64,000 nt of DNA from RGIG426 sp045639905 (lineage in GTDB: Bacteria; Bacillota; Clostridia; Oscillospirales; Acutalibacteraceae), in contig JAZUDZ010000026.1 of NCBI GenBank assembly GCA_045639905.1, positions 124,001 to 188,000 on the forward strand. The letters run 5' to 3'. The position numbers and the translations under genes were made by a program. Below the pieces are notes generated by a model. The model was not told where the DNA came from. It ran no database searches and saw only the letters and a program-made list of their open reading frames with translations. Shown here one piece after another: positions 25,082 to 34,301 of this stretch. The stretch's first letter is position 1; each line of letters begins with the position of its first letter.

Positions 25082-25857
25082 TGCGCATCCTCCTTCCCTT
25101 GCTCAACCGCAACCGACTTTGTTTCCTCGACCGGTTTCTTAGGGGCTGCTTTTTTCTGATCCATTTGATCCATAAACTGAACGTGATATTGATTACGGCA
25201 AGCACTGGAACAATTCGCGCAATTACCGCCGCAAATCATATCACCGTTATCAATATTCGTTGCGGATGGAGCTTTGAATTTATTTTGCAAAGCACACAGT
25301 ACGGAAAGAACAAAGAATGCACCGGGTGCCAGTCCGAAAATTGTGATTCTGTCAATATTTTCCGGAATAATTGTCAAGCCGAAAACGGTACCATTACTTA
25401 ACACTTCGCGGACAGCACCGATAATGGTAATGGCGCCGGTAAAACCAAGTCCCATTCCAAGCCCATCAAAGGCGGAAGAAACCACGTCATTTTTAGAGGC
25501 ATATGATTCGGCACGTCCCAAAATAATACAGTTAACAACAATTAAGGGGATATAAATTCCAAGCGTATTATAGAGTGAAGTAAAATACGCTTGCATTAAC
25601 AACTGTACAATCGTAACAAAAGTCGCAACGATAACGATATAGGCAGGCATACGCACCTTGTTTGGAATAACATTTCGCAAGGCGGAAATCATAACATTGG
25701 ACATGATTAAAACAGCTGTTGTGGAGAGGCCCATACCAATTCCATTCATAGCTGCTGTCGTAACAGCCAAGGTCGGGCACATTCCCAGCATCAATACAAA
25801 GGTGGGGTTTTCACGAATGAGACCATTATATAGTCTCTCCCATGCTTTTTTCAGCAT
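25078..25857 (-). CDS. rnfE: Rnf complex membrane subunit RnfE with cysteine-rich C-terminal extension
   Basis: RnfE pairs with RnfA in the membrane core. The first 195 residues are a standard RnfE with six helices and the conserved NPTFVLMLGMCPTLAVTT and VVNCIILGRAE cysteine segments. The protein then carries about 63 further residues, ending in a Lys/Glu-rich tail. At its start is CGGNCANCSSAC (C209, C213, C216, C220), a spacing that could bind a metal or iron-sulfur cluster. RnfE proteins are usually about 200 residues, so this extension is unusual. It starts 1 base after the rnfG stop region and overlaps rnfA by 4 bases. The extension could make an added electron site or a zinc knuckle; this is not known. 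Confidence 0.92.
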   Translation of the reverse strand: MLKKAWERLYNGLIRENPTFVLMLGMCPTLAVTTAAMNGIGMGLSTTAVLIMSNVMISALRNVIPNKVRMPAYIVIVATFVTIVQLLMQAYFTSLYNTLGIYIPLIVVNCIILGRAESYASKNDVVSSAFDGLGMGLGFTGAITIIGAVREVLSNGTVFGLTIIPENIDRITIFGLAPGAFFVLSVLCALQNKFKAPSATNIDNGDMICGGNCANCSSACRNQYHVQFMDQMDQKKAAPKKPVEETKSVAVEQGKEDAQ

Positions 25858-25858
25858 A

Positions 25859-26461
25859 TTACTTTCCCTCCTTCACTAAATCAAAGACAACAAATCCAGC
25901 ACCAACCGCTTCTTTAAGAGCCGTTGAAGTATATGTAGCGCCGGAAATAATAACATCATCAAAATTATCGACTGTTTTTTCCTTGTACTGTTCCTGAAAC
26001 GCGGTTTCCGCACACTTGGCGCCAAAACCTGCGGTTTCACTCTGAGAAAGTACCGTAAATCCGGTAATTGCTTTTTCCAAATTTAAACCGAAAGTAACTT
26101 GAATGTTACCACCATATCCGTTTTTAGATGTCGTGGTAATAACGTATCCAAGAGACTTTCCGTCTTCATTCTTAGCACAAAGGACCTCGTCAACAACCGT
26201 ACGAGTATAATCGATTTTGTCTTGATTATATGTTCCAGATGCAAGTCCATCATTTACTTTTTCAAGCAATAACTCAGCGTTGTCAATCTCTACATATTCC
26301 TTAGCGGATAACACTTTTGCATAAGCAGCTTTTTTGGCGTTTTCCTCCGCTTGCGCAATCGGATCTTTTGTAATCTCATACACAAGTGAAAGCAACAATC
26401 CGGCAACAAGAGTAATCACAAGCAAAATGACTGTATTTCGAATCATTCCTTTACTTTTCAT
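25859..26461 (-). CDS. rnfG: Rnf complex flavoprotein subunit RnfG
   Basis: RnfG has one N-terminal membrane helix and an extracytoplasmic FMN-binding domain. The 200-residue chain carries the flavinylation motif SGATYTSTA near residues 172-180, where ApbE attaches FMN to the threonine in SGAT or its near neighbour. A GYGGNIQVTFGL segment is also typical. It overlaps rnfD by 4 bases. With apbE in the same operon, covalent flavinylation is expected. Confidence 0.94.
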   Translation of the reverse strand: MKSKGMIRNTVILLVITLVAGLLLSLVYEITKDPIAQAEENAKKAAYAKVLSAKEYVEIDNAELLLEKVNDGLASGTYNQDKIDYTRTVVDEVLCAKNEDGKSLGYVITTTSKNGYGGNIQVTFGLNLEKAITGFTVLSQSETAGFGAKCAETAFQEQYKEKTVDNFDDVIISGATYTSTALKEAVGAGFVVFDLVKEGK

Positions 26462-27423
26462 TTCTTGTCGCCTCCCTTCAAGCCAAAAGCCTTCGGGACT
26501 GTTATTTTTTCAATAAGCGGAACAAGAAGGTTGCAGATAATAATGGCATACGAAACACCTTCTGCTGATTTACCAACAATACGGAATGCCGCAGTCATGA
26601 ATCCAAGACATAGTCCATAAATGATTTTACCGCCACTTGTAATAGGACTCGTAACATAATCGGTCGCCATAAAGAAAGCGCCTAAAACCAGTCCGCCTCC
26701 ACAAACATGAGCTAATAGCACATCCGCACCGACGAAGCCAACCCCTTTACAAAGACTGAAGAACTCAATAAACAATAATGTTGAACCAATATATACAAAC
26801 GGAATCCGCCACGAAATAATACGGCGAAGAAGTAAATAAACGGCACCAACTAATAGGCAAACAATCGATGTTTCTCCAATACATCCCTTATGAACACCGA
26901 GAAACATATTTAACAAATCAAAGCTGCCGGTTGCTTTAAGATCGGCAAGAGGAGTCGCTTGGCTAACCATATCGACATCAGCAAAACGTACTGCCGGATA
27001 TTGAGTCAGCCTTTGGCCGAACGAAATCAGCAAAAAACAACGTGCCGCAAGAGCAGGGTTCATAAAGTTTTGACCAATTCCTCCGAAAACTTGTTTTACA
27101 ACCAGGATAGCAAAAACACCACCGATTGCAGGAAGCCAAATCGGAACTGACGCAGGCAAACAAAAAGCAAGCAAAACACCGGTAACAATGGCGCTGCAGT
27201 CTTGAATCGTTACAGGAAGTTTCATTAATTTTTCATAAACATACTCTGTTAATACGCAAGAAAAAACAGAAACCAAAATAATCCACAACGCGGAAAGACC
27301 GTAAATATAAACACCAAATACTGCGCTTGGAACTAATGCTACGAGAACGTCCAGCATAATAGTTGTTGTTGTTTCGGGAACACGAATATGTGGTGAGGTG
27401 GAAACATGTAGCAAATTACTCAT
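26458..27423 (-). CDS. rnfD: Rnf complex membrane flavoprotein subunit RnfD
   Basis: RnfD is an NqrB-like membrane subunit with about eight to ten helices and a covalently bound FMN. The 321-residue protein has FMNPALAARCFLL and the flavinylation segment SQATPLADLKATG near residues 153-165. The threonine in QATPL corresponds to the usual SGATPL, with Q in place of G. The N-terminal SPHIRVPETTTTIMLDVLVALVP is typical. It overlaps both rnfC and rnfG by 4 bases. Confidence 0.94.
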   Translation of the reverse strand: MSNLLHVSTSPHIRVPETTTTIMLDVLVALVPSAVFGVYIYGLSALWIILVSVFSCVLTEYVYEKLMKLPVTIQDCSAIVTGVLLAFCLPASVPIWLPAIGGVFAILVVKQVFGGIGQNFMNPALAARCFLLISFGQRLTQYPAVRFADVDMVSQATPLADLKATGSFDLLNMFLGVHKGCIGETSIVCLLVGAVYLLLRRIISWRIPFVYIGSTLLFIEFFSLCKGVGFVGADVLLAHVCGGGLVLGAFFMATDYVTSPITSGGKIIYGLCLGFMTAAFRIVGKSAEGVSYAIIICNLLVPLIEKITVPKAFGLKGGDKK

Positions 27424-28769
27424 TTGTTATCACCATCCTTTTTCTCGCTCATCTTTTTAGCACGATTTCTTGCCGCAACACTACGGCGCCCAAACTGAAA
27501 GCTTTGGGTCAGCGGGATTTTTGCAGGACAAACATAACTGCAAGAACCGCATTCAATGCATTCCATTCCATAAAGTTTTTCAAAGCGGTCTAGGTCTTGC
27601 TTTTTCATAGCATCGTAGAGTAGCTGCGGAATCAGATTTTCAGGACATGCGTTTGCACATCTACCGCAATGTATACAGGATGTAGTCGGGAATTTCTCCA
27701 TATCATCTTCTACAAAAGCAAGTACAGAAGCCGACGTCTTGATAATCGGAATATCCAAACTAAACATTGACATTCCCATCATAGGTCCACCGGATACAAT
27801 CTTTTTCGGCTCCGAAGAAAAACCACCAACTTCATTTACAAGTCTTTGGTAGTTATCGCCTATAGAAACTAAAATATTGCAAGGGTTTTTTACGGCAGGG
27901 CCCGTGAAAGTCATCACACGTTTTATCAAAGGCATTTGCAAGCAAACAGCATCATATACAGCAATAACACTGGCAACATTATCCACAACGCATTTGGCAT
28001 CGGCAGGAAGCTGAAAATGATTTATGTCACGTCCGGTAATAGCGTGAATCAGCATACGTTCCCCACCTTGTGGGTATTTTGTTTTAACAGTTTCAACACG
28101 TATATTGGAAAAGTCGGAACATTTTTCAGACAAAAGCTTTATTGCTTCCGGTTTGTTATCTTCAATGGCTATAACGCCACTAGCATTGGGAAACAATTTT
28201 AAAACAATCTGAATACCAGCAAACAGTTCATTCGTCTTTTCAATCATCAAACGATAGTCAGATGTTAAATATGGTTCGCACTCAGCCCCATTGACGATAA
28301 ATGTGTCAATGATTGCAGGATCTTTAGGAGCCAATTTAACATGAGTCGGGAACCCTGCACCTCCAAGACCAACAATACCGGCTTTTTTGATGCATTCAAG
28401 AATTTGCTCATTTGACAAACTGGTATAATCTCTTTCTACTCCAAAAGATTCTATCGTCTCATATTGTTCATCATTTTCAATGAAAATCGTATCCATTGTT
28501 TCTCCCATAAGTGTGGTACTGGGAGAAATTTTGGTTACCGTACCAGAAACAGAGCTGCAAATATCGGCAGAAACAAAGGAAGAACCAACAGCGATAGTTT
28601 GCCCTTTAAGAACTCGGTCTCCGACATTAACGATCGGATTTGACGGTGCACCAATGTGCTGTGCAACTGGAAACAACATTTCCTTTCCAGGAAGAATCTC
28701 TCGGATTGCAACATCCTGTGAATAATGTTTATTACCTGCAGGATGAACGCCACGTTTAAATGTTCTCAC
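27420..28769 (-). CDS. rnfC: Rnf complex NADH-binding subunit RnfC
   Basis: RnfC is the cytoplasmic NAD(H)- and FMN-binding subunit. The 449-residue protein has an N-terminal barrel-sandwich region (HIGAPSNPIVNVGDRVLKGQ), the dinucleotide/flavin-binding GLGGAGFPTHVKL near residue 133, and two C-terminal 4Fe-4S motifs: CIHCGRCANACPEN and CIECGSCSYVCPAK. I chose GTG 28767-28769 because AAAGGAG lies 8 bases upstream; an in-frame GTG at 28778 overlaps that site. It is the first gene of the rnf operon, directly behind the promoter at 28809-28837. The operon order is rnfC-D-G-E-A-B, then apbE, NusG-II and Gx. Confidence 0.95.
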   Translation of the reverse strand: MRTFKRGVHPAGNKHYSQDVAIREILPGKEMLFPVAQHIGAPSNPIVNVGDRVLKGQTIAVGSSFVSADICSSVSGTVTKISPSTTLMGETMDTIFIENDEQYETIESFGVERDYTSLSNEQILECIKKAGIVGLGGAGFPTHVKLAPKDPAIIDTFIVNGAECEPYLTSDYRLMIEKTNELFAGIQIVLKLFPNASGVIAIEDNKPEAIKLLSEKCSDFSNIRVETVKTKYPQGGERMLIHAITGRDINHFQLPADAKCVVDNVASVIAVYDAVCLQMPLIKRVMTFTGPAVKNPCNILVSIGDNYQRLVNEVGGFSSEPKKIVSGGPMMGMSMFSLDIPIIKTSASVLAFVEDDMEKFPTTSCIHCGRCANACPENLIPQLLYDAMKKQDLDRFEKLYGMECIECGSCSYVCPAKIPLTQSFQFGRRSVAARNRAKKMSEKKDGDNK

Positions 28770-28808
28770 AATTTTCACTCCTTTAATTGAGCAGAATAAC
28801 TCAAAGTA

Positions 28809-28837
28809 ATTATATATTATTTAGCGCGATATGTAAA
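28809..28837 (-). promoter_or_regulatory. Promoter of the rnf operon
   Basis: TTTACA (28837-28832) and TATAAT (28814-28809), 17-base spacer, minus strand. Divergent from the glnN promoter. Confidence 0.7.
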
Positions 28838-28868
28838 ACAAAATATTTAATAAAAACCTATTAAAACA

Positions 28869-28897
28869 TTGACAAATCATAACAAATTGCATACACT
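28869..28897 (+). promoter_or_regulatory. Promoter of glnN
   Basis: TTGACA (28869-28874) and TACACT (28892-28897), 17-base spacer, about 43 bases before the glnN start. Confidence 0.7.
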
Positions 28898-28939
28898 TTA
28901 ACATGGAATTTTTTAACAAAAAGGAAGGTGGATGACGTT

Positions 28940-31033
28940 ATGGAAAACATTCCGGAAATTTTTGGCAGTATGGTATTTAATGATACTGCTATGCAGCAAC
29001 GTCTCCCTCACGATGCTTATTGTGCATTAAAAAATACAATGGAGAACGGAAAGTATCTTGACCCTGCTCTTGCTAATGTTATTGCCAGTGCAATGAAAGA
29101 TTGGGCTATAGAGCATGGAGCCACACACTTTACACACTGGTTTCAACCGATGACCGGTATTACTGCCGAAAAACACGACAGTTTCATTTCTCCCACAAAA
29201 GACGGAAATGTTATTATGGATTTTTCGGGAAAAGAACTCATCAAAGGCGAATCAGATGCTTCCAGTTTTCCCTCCGGAGGACTTCGTGCAACGTTTGAAG
29301 CTCGTGGATATACCGCTTGGGACCCTACATCATACGCGTTTATTAAAGACCGTACATTGTGTATTCCCACAGCCTTTTGTACTTTCAGCGGTGAAGCATT
29401 AGACAAGAAAACTCCGCTTCTTCGTTCTATGGAAACAATCAACCGCGAATCCTTAAGAGTCTTAAATGCAATTGGAATCAAAGACGTTCATGTTGTTAGA
29501 CCCACTGTGGGAGCCGAACAAGAATATTTTCTAGTTGATGAAAAACTTTACAAATCCAGAAAAGATCTTGTTTTCACCGGAAGAACATTATTCGGAACTA
29601 AGCCCCCAAAAGGGCAAGATTTGGACGATCATTATTATGGCTCTCTCAAGTCACGTGTGGCTGATTTTATGCATGAGCTAGATATCGAACTCTGGAAACT
29701 GGGTGTTTTGGCTAAAACGGAACACAATGAAGTTGCTCCTTCCCAGCATGAACTGGCTCCCATGTACGACACTATCAACATTGCTACGGATCACAATCAG
29801 TTAACGATGGAACTGATGAAAAAAATTGCCGAAAAACACGGCCTTGTTTGTTTACTCCACGAAAAACCCTTTAAAGGTGTCAACGGAAGCGGCAAACATG
29901 TCAACTGGTCTTTACAAACTGATACGGGAATTAATTTATTTGATGACGGAGATACCCCTCAGGAAAATGCTATTTTCCTTCTCTTTTTATGCGCTGTTAT
30001 AAAAGCTGTTGATATTCATCAAGATTTACTGCGCATCTCCGTTGCAAGCGCAGGAAACGACCATCGTTTAGGCGCAAACGAAGCCCCGCCTTCCGTAGTC
30101 TCTATATTCCTTGGCGACGAGCTAACTAACATCCTGGAAGCTATTGAAAACGGGACAGACTATTTCGGCAAAAAGAAAGAGCAAATCAAGGTCGGAGTGC
30201 ACGCTTTACCTCGTTTTTCAAAAGATACAACCGACCGAAACCGCACCTCACCGTTCGCTTTTACCGGCAATAAGTTTGAATTGAGAATGCTTGGATCTGC
30301 GGCATCTATTGCCGGCCCCGGTATTGTATTGAATACGATTGTTGCCGATGTTTTATCAGAATTCGCCGATCAACTGGAAAAATCCAATAATGTTGAAAAT
30401 ACTCTTCATGACTTAATCGTTGACGTTTATAAAAATCACAAACGAATTATCTTCAACGGCAATGGATATGATGATGCCTGGGTTGAGGAAGCCACAACTA
30501 AACGAAAACTATTAAACTTAAAAACAACACCTGACTGCCTGCCCTACTGGTTAAACAACAAAAATGTTGAACTCTTTGAGAAACATCATATCTTTTCAAA
30601 AGAAGAACTTCATTCACGTTGTGAAATTCTCTTAGATAATTATGTTAAGACACTTAACATAGAAGCTCTTACCATGCTTGAAATGTCCGAAAAGCAAATT
30701 TTCCCTGCTGTCTGTTCGTACATCAAAGAACTCACATCCACAATAATCAAGCAAGGTAAAATTGGTTGCAACTGTACACCAAGCGCCGAAATTGAAAAAG
30801 TAAATTATTTAACGAATTGTCTAAACAATATGGATGAATCCATTCGGGCTCTAAGAGAATACACCTGTAAAGCTCAGAAGCTTGACGACGTTTGGGAGCT
30901 GTCTGTATTCTACAGAGATTACATATTGAAAACCATGTCTTCCCTACGTGATATTGCCGATGAAATGGAAGCAGTAACCGCCGAGAAATACTGGCCATTT
31001 CCAACATATGGAGACCTATTATTTAGTGTTTAA
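28940..31033 (+). CDS. glnN: Glutamine synthetase type III
   Basis: This enzyme makes glutamine from glutamate, ammonia and ATP. At 697 residues it belongs to the large GSIII class seen in Bacteroidetes and Clostridia, unlike the 450-residue GlnA. The class motifs are FPSGGLRATFEARGYTAWD, GAEQEYFLVD, NEVAPSQHELAPMY and FKGVNGSGKHVNWSL, which make up the metal, nucleotide and substrate sites. GGAAGGTGG lies 8 bases before ATG 28940; an in-frame GTG at 28928 overlaps that site and is rejected. It has its own promoter and a strong terminator, so it is a single-gene unit. No PII or GlnR site was recognised nearby. Long AAA/TTT runs upstream could hold an operator but I cannot assign one. Confidence 0.95.
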   Translation: MENIPEIFGSMVFNDTAMQQRLPHDAYCALKNTMENGKYLDPALANVIASAMKDWAIEHGATHFTHWFQPMTGITAEKHDSFISPTKDGNVIMDFSGKELIKGESDASSFPSGGLRATFEARGYTAWDPTSYAFIKDRTLCIPTAFCTFSGEALDKKTPLLRSMETINRESLRVLNAIGIKDVHVVRPTVGAEQEYFLVDEKLYKSRKDLVFTGRTLFGTKPPKGQDLDDHYYGSLKSRVADFMHELDIELWKLGVLAKTEHNEVAPSQHELAPMYDTINIATDHNQLTMELMKKIAEKHGLVCLLHEKPFKGVNGSGKHVNWSLQTDTGINLFDDGDTPQENAIFLLFLCAVIKAVDIHQDLLRISVASAGNDHRLGANEAPPSVVSIFLGDELTNILEAIENGTDYFGKKKEQIKVGVHALPRFSKDTTDRNRTSPFAFTGNKFELRMLGSAASIAGPGIVLNTIVADVLSEFADQLEKSNNVENTLHDLIVDVYKNHKRIIFNGNGYDDAWVEEATTKRKLLNLKTTPDCLPYWLNNKNVELFEKHHIFSKEELHSRCEILLDNYVKTLNIEALTMLEMSEKQIFPAVCSYIKELTSTIIKQGKIGCNCTPSAEIEKVNYLTNCLNNMDESIRALREYTCKAQKLDDVWELSVFYRDYILKTMSSLRDIADEMEAVTAEKYWPFPTYGDLLFSV

Positions 31034-31036
31034 TAA

Positions 31037-31073
31037 AAAATGCCCTTTAAGGATCTCCCTTAAAGGGCATTTT
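31037..31073 (+). terminator. Terminator after glnN
   Basis: A perfect 16-bp stem (AAAATGCCCTTTAAGG / CCTTAAAGGGCATTTT) with a 5-base loop. It ends only 20 bases before the deoC start. Confidence 0.9.
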
Positions 31074-31093
31074 CAAAAGGGAGATAATTTTAA

Positions 31094-31747
31094 GTGAATA
31101 AGGAACAGATTCTAAGCTGTGTGGACCATACACTGCTACGTCCAAATGCAACGTTCAATGATATTAAAGTTCTGTGTGATGATGCAATATTGTTTAAAAC
31201 TGCCTCTGTTTGTATTGCCCCATCCTTTGTAAGAGATGCTGCTAAATACACAGGCAAACATATACCTATTTGCACTGTTATTGGCTTTCCAAACGGATAT
31301 AACACAACAAAAACAAAAATTAAAGAAGCAGAAGATGCGCTGATTAACGGTGCAAGCGAAATAGATATGGTTATCAACCTCGGATGGTGCAGCGAACACT
31401 CATGGACAAAAATTCAATCAGAAATCTCCGAAATCAAACATGTTTGCGGAAATAATATCCTGAAAGTAATTGTTGAAACATGTCTATGGAACGATGACGA
31501 AAAAATTGAACTCTGTCGGATTGTATCCAACTCCGGCGCCGACTTTATAAAAACATCAACCGGATTTTCATTTAAAGGTGCCACACGTGATGATATCGCT
31601 TTATTTGCCAAACATGTTGAACCGCATGTAAAGATTAAAGCTGCTGGAGGAATTCAATCTTTTGATGATGCTGAGGAATTTATCAATCTCGGAGCATCCC
31701 GCCTTGGCACCAGTCGTCTTATTAAAATGATGAAAGACAATACTTAA
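31094..31747 (+). CDS. deoC: Deoxyribose-phosphate aldolase
   Basis: DeoC cleaves 2-deoxyribose-5-phosphate to glyceraldehyde-3-phosphate and acetaldehyde, the last step of deoxynucleoside breakdown. The 217-residue TIM barrel has the VDHTLLRPNAT opening, the CTVIGFPNG segment and the Schiff-base lysine in GADFIKTSTGF, with a second conserved lysine in KIKAAGGI. A GTG at 31094 is used, with GGGAG about 11 bases upstream. It is the first gene of a nucleoside-salvage operon (deoC-deoD-cdd-pdp). The glnN terminator ends just 20 bases upstream and leaves no room for a normal promoter, so expression must come from within glnN or by readthrough. Confidence 0.95.
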   Translation: MNKEQILSCVDHTLLRPNATFNDIKVLCDDAILFKTASVCIAPSFVRDAAKYTGKHIPICTVIGFPNGYNTTKTKIKEAEDALINGASEIDMVINLGWCSEHSWTKIQSEISEIKHVCGNNILKVIVETCLWNDDEKIELCRIVSNSGADFIKTSTGFSFKGATRDDIALFAKHVEPHVKIKAAGGIQSFDDAEEFINLGASRLGTSRLIKMMKDNT

Positions 31748-31762
31748 AAAGGAGTGAACACT

Positions 31763-32482
31763 ATGAAACAAACCCCTCATATTAAACTTGAGAACGAAAT
31801 CGGATTTGCTAAAACTGTTTTGATGCCGGGTGATCCATTACGTGCAAAATACATTGCAGAAAATTTTCTTGAAAACCCGGTACTTGTAAACAGTGTACGT
31901 GGCATTTTGGGATATACAGGAATGTATAAAGGGATCCCCGTTTCCGTTATGGCTAGCGGCATGGGAATTCCTTCCATCGGAATATACGCATATGAATTAT
32001 TTTCATTCTTCGGTGTCGAACAAATCATTCGCATCGGCACCGCAGGAGCTATTTCCAAGGGCCTTAAACTCCGAGACATCGTCATAGGAATGGGCGCATG
32101 TACAAACTCAAATTTTGAGTCTCAATATTCCCTTCCCGGATCGTTTGCTCCAATTGCCGATTATTCTCTTCTATGCACATCTAAACAAATCGCCGATGAA
32201 AGCCATTTAAACGCTCACGTTGGTAATATTTTCTCATCCGATACATTCTATGACGATACAAATTCTACACTTAGCTGGGAGAAAATGGGCGTAATGGCTG
32301 TTGAAATGGAAGCAGCAGGATTGTATATGACAGCTGCAAGGCTGCAAAAGAAAGCACTAGCCATTGTCACAATTTCCGATTTGTTGTTTGACGCTTCTCA
32401 GGTTATGACCTCAGAAGAACGTCAGGAAAGTTTAAATGAAATGATTACGCTGGCCTTGGAAACAGCCATCAAAACCTATTAA
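31763..32482 (+). CDS. deoD: Purine nucleoside phosphorylase (DeoD type)
   Basis: DeoD splits purine (deoxy)nucleosides with phosphate into base and (deoxy)ribose-1-phosphate. The 239-residue protein has the family segments MPGDPLRAKYIAENFL (phosphate site), RIGTAGAIS and the purine/ribose site VEMEAAGLY, plus the catalytic D in ISDLLFDAS. ATG 31763 is chosen because AAGGAG lies 8 bases upstream; the in-frame GTG at 31754 overlaps it. The gap to deoC is 15 bases. Confidence 0.95.
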   Translation: MKQTPHIKLENEIGFAKTVLMPGDPLRAKYIAENFLENPVLVNSVRGILGYTGMYKGIPVSVMASGMGIPSIGIYAYELFSFFGVEQIIRIGTAGAISKGLKLRDIVIGMGACTNSNFESQYSLPGSFAPIADYSLLCTSKQIADESHLNAHVGNIFSSDTFYDDTNSTLSWEKMGVMAVEMEAAGLYMTAARLQKKALAIVTISDLLFDASQVMTSEERQESLNEMITLALETAIKTY

Positions 32483-32498
32483 CAGAGGTAGATTTATC

Positions 32499-32903
32499 AT
32501 GACTTCAAGAGATCTCATAAATATCGCAATAGATGCAAGAAATAATGCTTACGCTCCCTATTCCGGTTTTCAGGTAGGAGCTGCTTTACTAGCAGAAAAC
32601 GGGAAGGTATATACAGGAGTTAATGTTGAAAACAGTTCATTCGGTGCAACAAGTTGTGCAGAACGCAATGCATTTTTCAAAGCAATCGGTGAAGGTTGTA
32701 CGAATTTCATATCTATTGCCATTGTCGGAGGAAAAGGTGAAGACTACAAACATTCTTGTCCCCCCTGTGGCATTTGCAGACAGGTAATGCGAGAATTCTG
32801 TAAATCAAATTTTCAAATCATTATGTTTGATGATTTTGGAGGAATTTTAGAAATCAATTTGGATGAACTTTTTCCGTTTGCATTTGGTCCCGATAATCTT
32901 TGA
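32499..32903 (+). CDS. cdd: Cytidine deaminase
   Basis: Cdd converts (deoxy)cytidine to (deoxy)uridine. The 134-residue protein is a small zinc-dependent deaminase with the active-site CAERNAF (residues about 51-57, where Glu is the proton shuttle) and PPCGICRQVM, whose two Cys complete the zinc site. SGFQVGAALL near the N-terminus is typical. It is 16 bases after deoD with AGAGGT upstream of the ATG. Confidence 0.95.
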   Translation: MTSRDLINIAIDARNNAYAPYSGFQVGAALLAENGKVYTGVNVENSSFGATSCAERNAFFKAIGEGCTNFISIAIVGGKGEDYKHSCPPCGICRQVMREFCKSNFQIIMFDDFGGILEINLDELFPFAFGPDNL

Positions 32904-32919
32904 GAGAGGATTCAGAGTT

Positions 32920-34212
32920 ATGAATATGCTTGAAATATTGTCTAAAAAACGTGACCACGAGGTATTAAGCGAAGATGAGATTGCCTATTTTGTAAAAGGC
33001 GTTACCGATGGTTCTATACCTGACTATCAAATTTCCGCCCTGCTGATGGCAATTGTTTTAAACGGAATGAATAAAGAGGAAACCGTACTCTTAACCAAAT
33101 ATATGACCCATTCCGGAAATTGTTTAAATCTTTCCGAAACTTTTGAGCACACTGTTGACAAACACAGCACCGGTGGAGTCGGTGATAAAACAACACTTAT
33201 TATTGCTCCTATCGTTGCAGAACTCGGAGCCAAAGTTGCTAAAATGTCCGGTAGAGGCCTAGGGCATACTGGAGGAACAATTGACAAACTTGAATCCATC
33301 CCCGGATTTAAAACAAGAATTTCTAATGAAGACTTTATTAAACAAGTAAAAAATATCGGAGTTGCCGTTGTAGGACAAACTGAAAATCTAGCCCCAGCAG
33401 ATAAAAAGCTTTATGCACTACGTGACATCACTGCGACTGTTCCTAGTATTCCGCTTATCGCGTCCAGTATTATGAGCAAAAAACTTGCAGCTGGAAACGA
33501 ATCCATACTACTCGATGTGAAAGTTGGCGACGGCGCATTTATGAAAACCATTGAAGATGCAAAAGATTTGGCGCGTTGCATGGTTGACATTGGAACAGCT
33601 TGCGGAAAATCAGTCAGAGCTCTTTTAACCAATATGAATTATCCTTTAGGATGTGCTATAGGAAACAGCTTGGAAATAAAGGAAGTCATTGAAGTTCTTC
33701 AAAACCGAGGTCCTGATGATCTACGTTCTATTTGTATCACACTGGCATCCCATATGTTGGCAATGTCTCTTGGTAACAGCACCGATTATTGGGAATCTGA
33801 AATATGTAAAATTCTGAAAAATGGAAAAGCATATAACAGATTTGAAACGTTCATTTCCAGCCAAGGCGGAAATCTAATAGAATTCAACAAAAAAGAAGAA
33901 GCAAAAATCCGTTATGATGTCACTGCAAACACGACAGGATTTATCCGCAAAATGCAGGCGGAAAAGATTGGCTTAGCTGCCATGGAACTTGGTGCCGGGA
34001 GAAAAGTTATTACGGATACGATTGACTTTGAAGCTGGCATTTACCTGCACGTCAAACCGGGATCCAAAATAAGTAACGGCGATGTTTTAGCAACTTTATA
34101 CACAAATAACGAAACAAAATTAAAACACGCCGAAGAAATTTTTCTATCAGGTATACAAATTGCCGATAAAGCAGATAATCTACTTCCGCTTTTGCTTGAT
34201 ATCGTTCATTAA
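32920..34212 (+). CDS. pdp: Pyrimidine-nucleoside phosphorylase
   Basis: This enzyme splits uridine, thymidine or deoxyuridine with phosphate. The 430-residue protein has the family signature SGRGLGHTGGTIDKLESIPG (about residues 107-126), the phosphate-binding KHSTGGVGDKTTL and the C-terminal barrel-like domain GRKVITDTIDFEAGI. ATG 32920 is chosen because GAGAGAGGA lies about 9 bases upstream; the open frame extends back into cdd. It completes the salvage operon: Pdp and DeoD give pentose-1-phosphates and Cdd feeds cytidine into the uridine pool. No phosphopentomutase gene (deoB) is in the window, although DeoC needs its product. Confidence 0.94.
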   Translation: MNMLEILSKKRDHEVLSEDEIAYFVKGVTDGSIPDYQISALLMAIVLNGMNKEETVLLTKYMTHSGNCLNLSETFEHTVDKHSTGGVGDKTTLIIAPIVAELGAKVAKMSGRGLGHTGGTIDKLESIPGFKTRISNEDFIKQVKNIGVAVVGQTENLAPADKKLYALRDITATVPSIPLIASSIMSKKLAAGNESILLDVKVGDGAFMKTIEDAKDLARCMVDIGTACGKSVRALLTNMNYPLGCAIGNSLEIKEVIEVLQNRGPDDLRSICITLASHMLAMSLGNSTDYWESEICKILKNGKAYNRFETFISSQGGNLIEFNKKEEAKIRYDVTANTTGFIRKMQAEKIGLAAMELGAGRKVITDTIDFEAGIYLHVKPGSKISNGDVLATLYTNNETKLKHAEEIFLSGIQIADKADNLLPLLLDIVH

Positions 34213-34266
34213 TCAACACAATAAATAGATTATAAAAGCTTATTTTAAATATTTTCATACAATCTA

Positions 34267-34295
34267 TTGACAATTTCTTATACTATATATATATT
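34267..34295 (+). promoter_or_regulatory. Promoter of the pot operon
   Basis: TTGACA (34267-34272) and TATATT (34290-34295), 17-base spacer. The transcript would start near 34302, leaving a leader of about 210 bases. Confidence 0.7.
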
Positions 34296-34301
34296 TATTT
34301 T

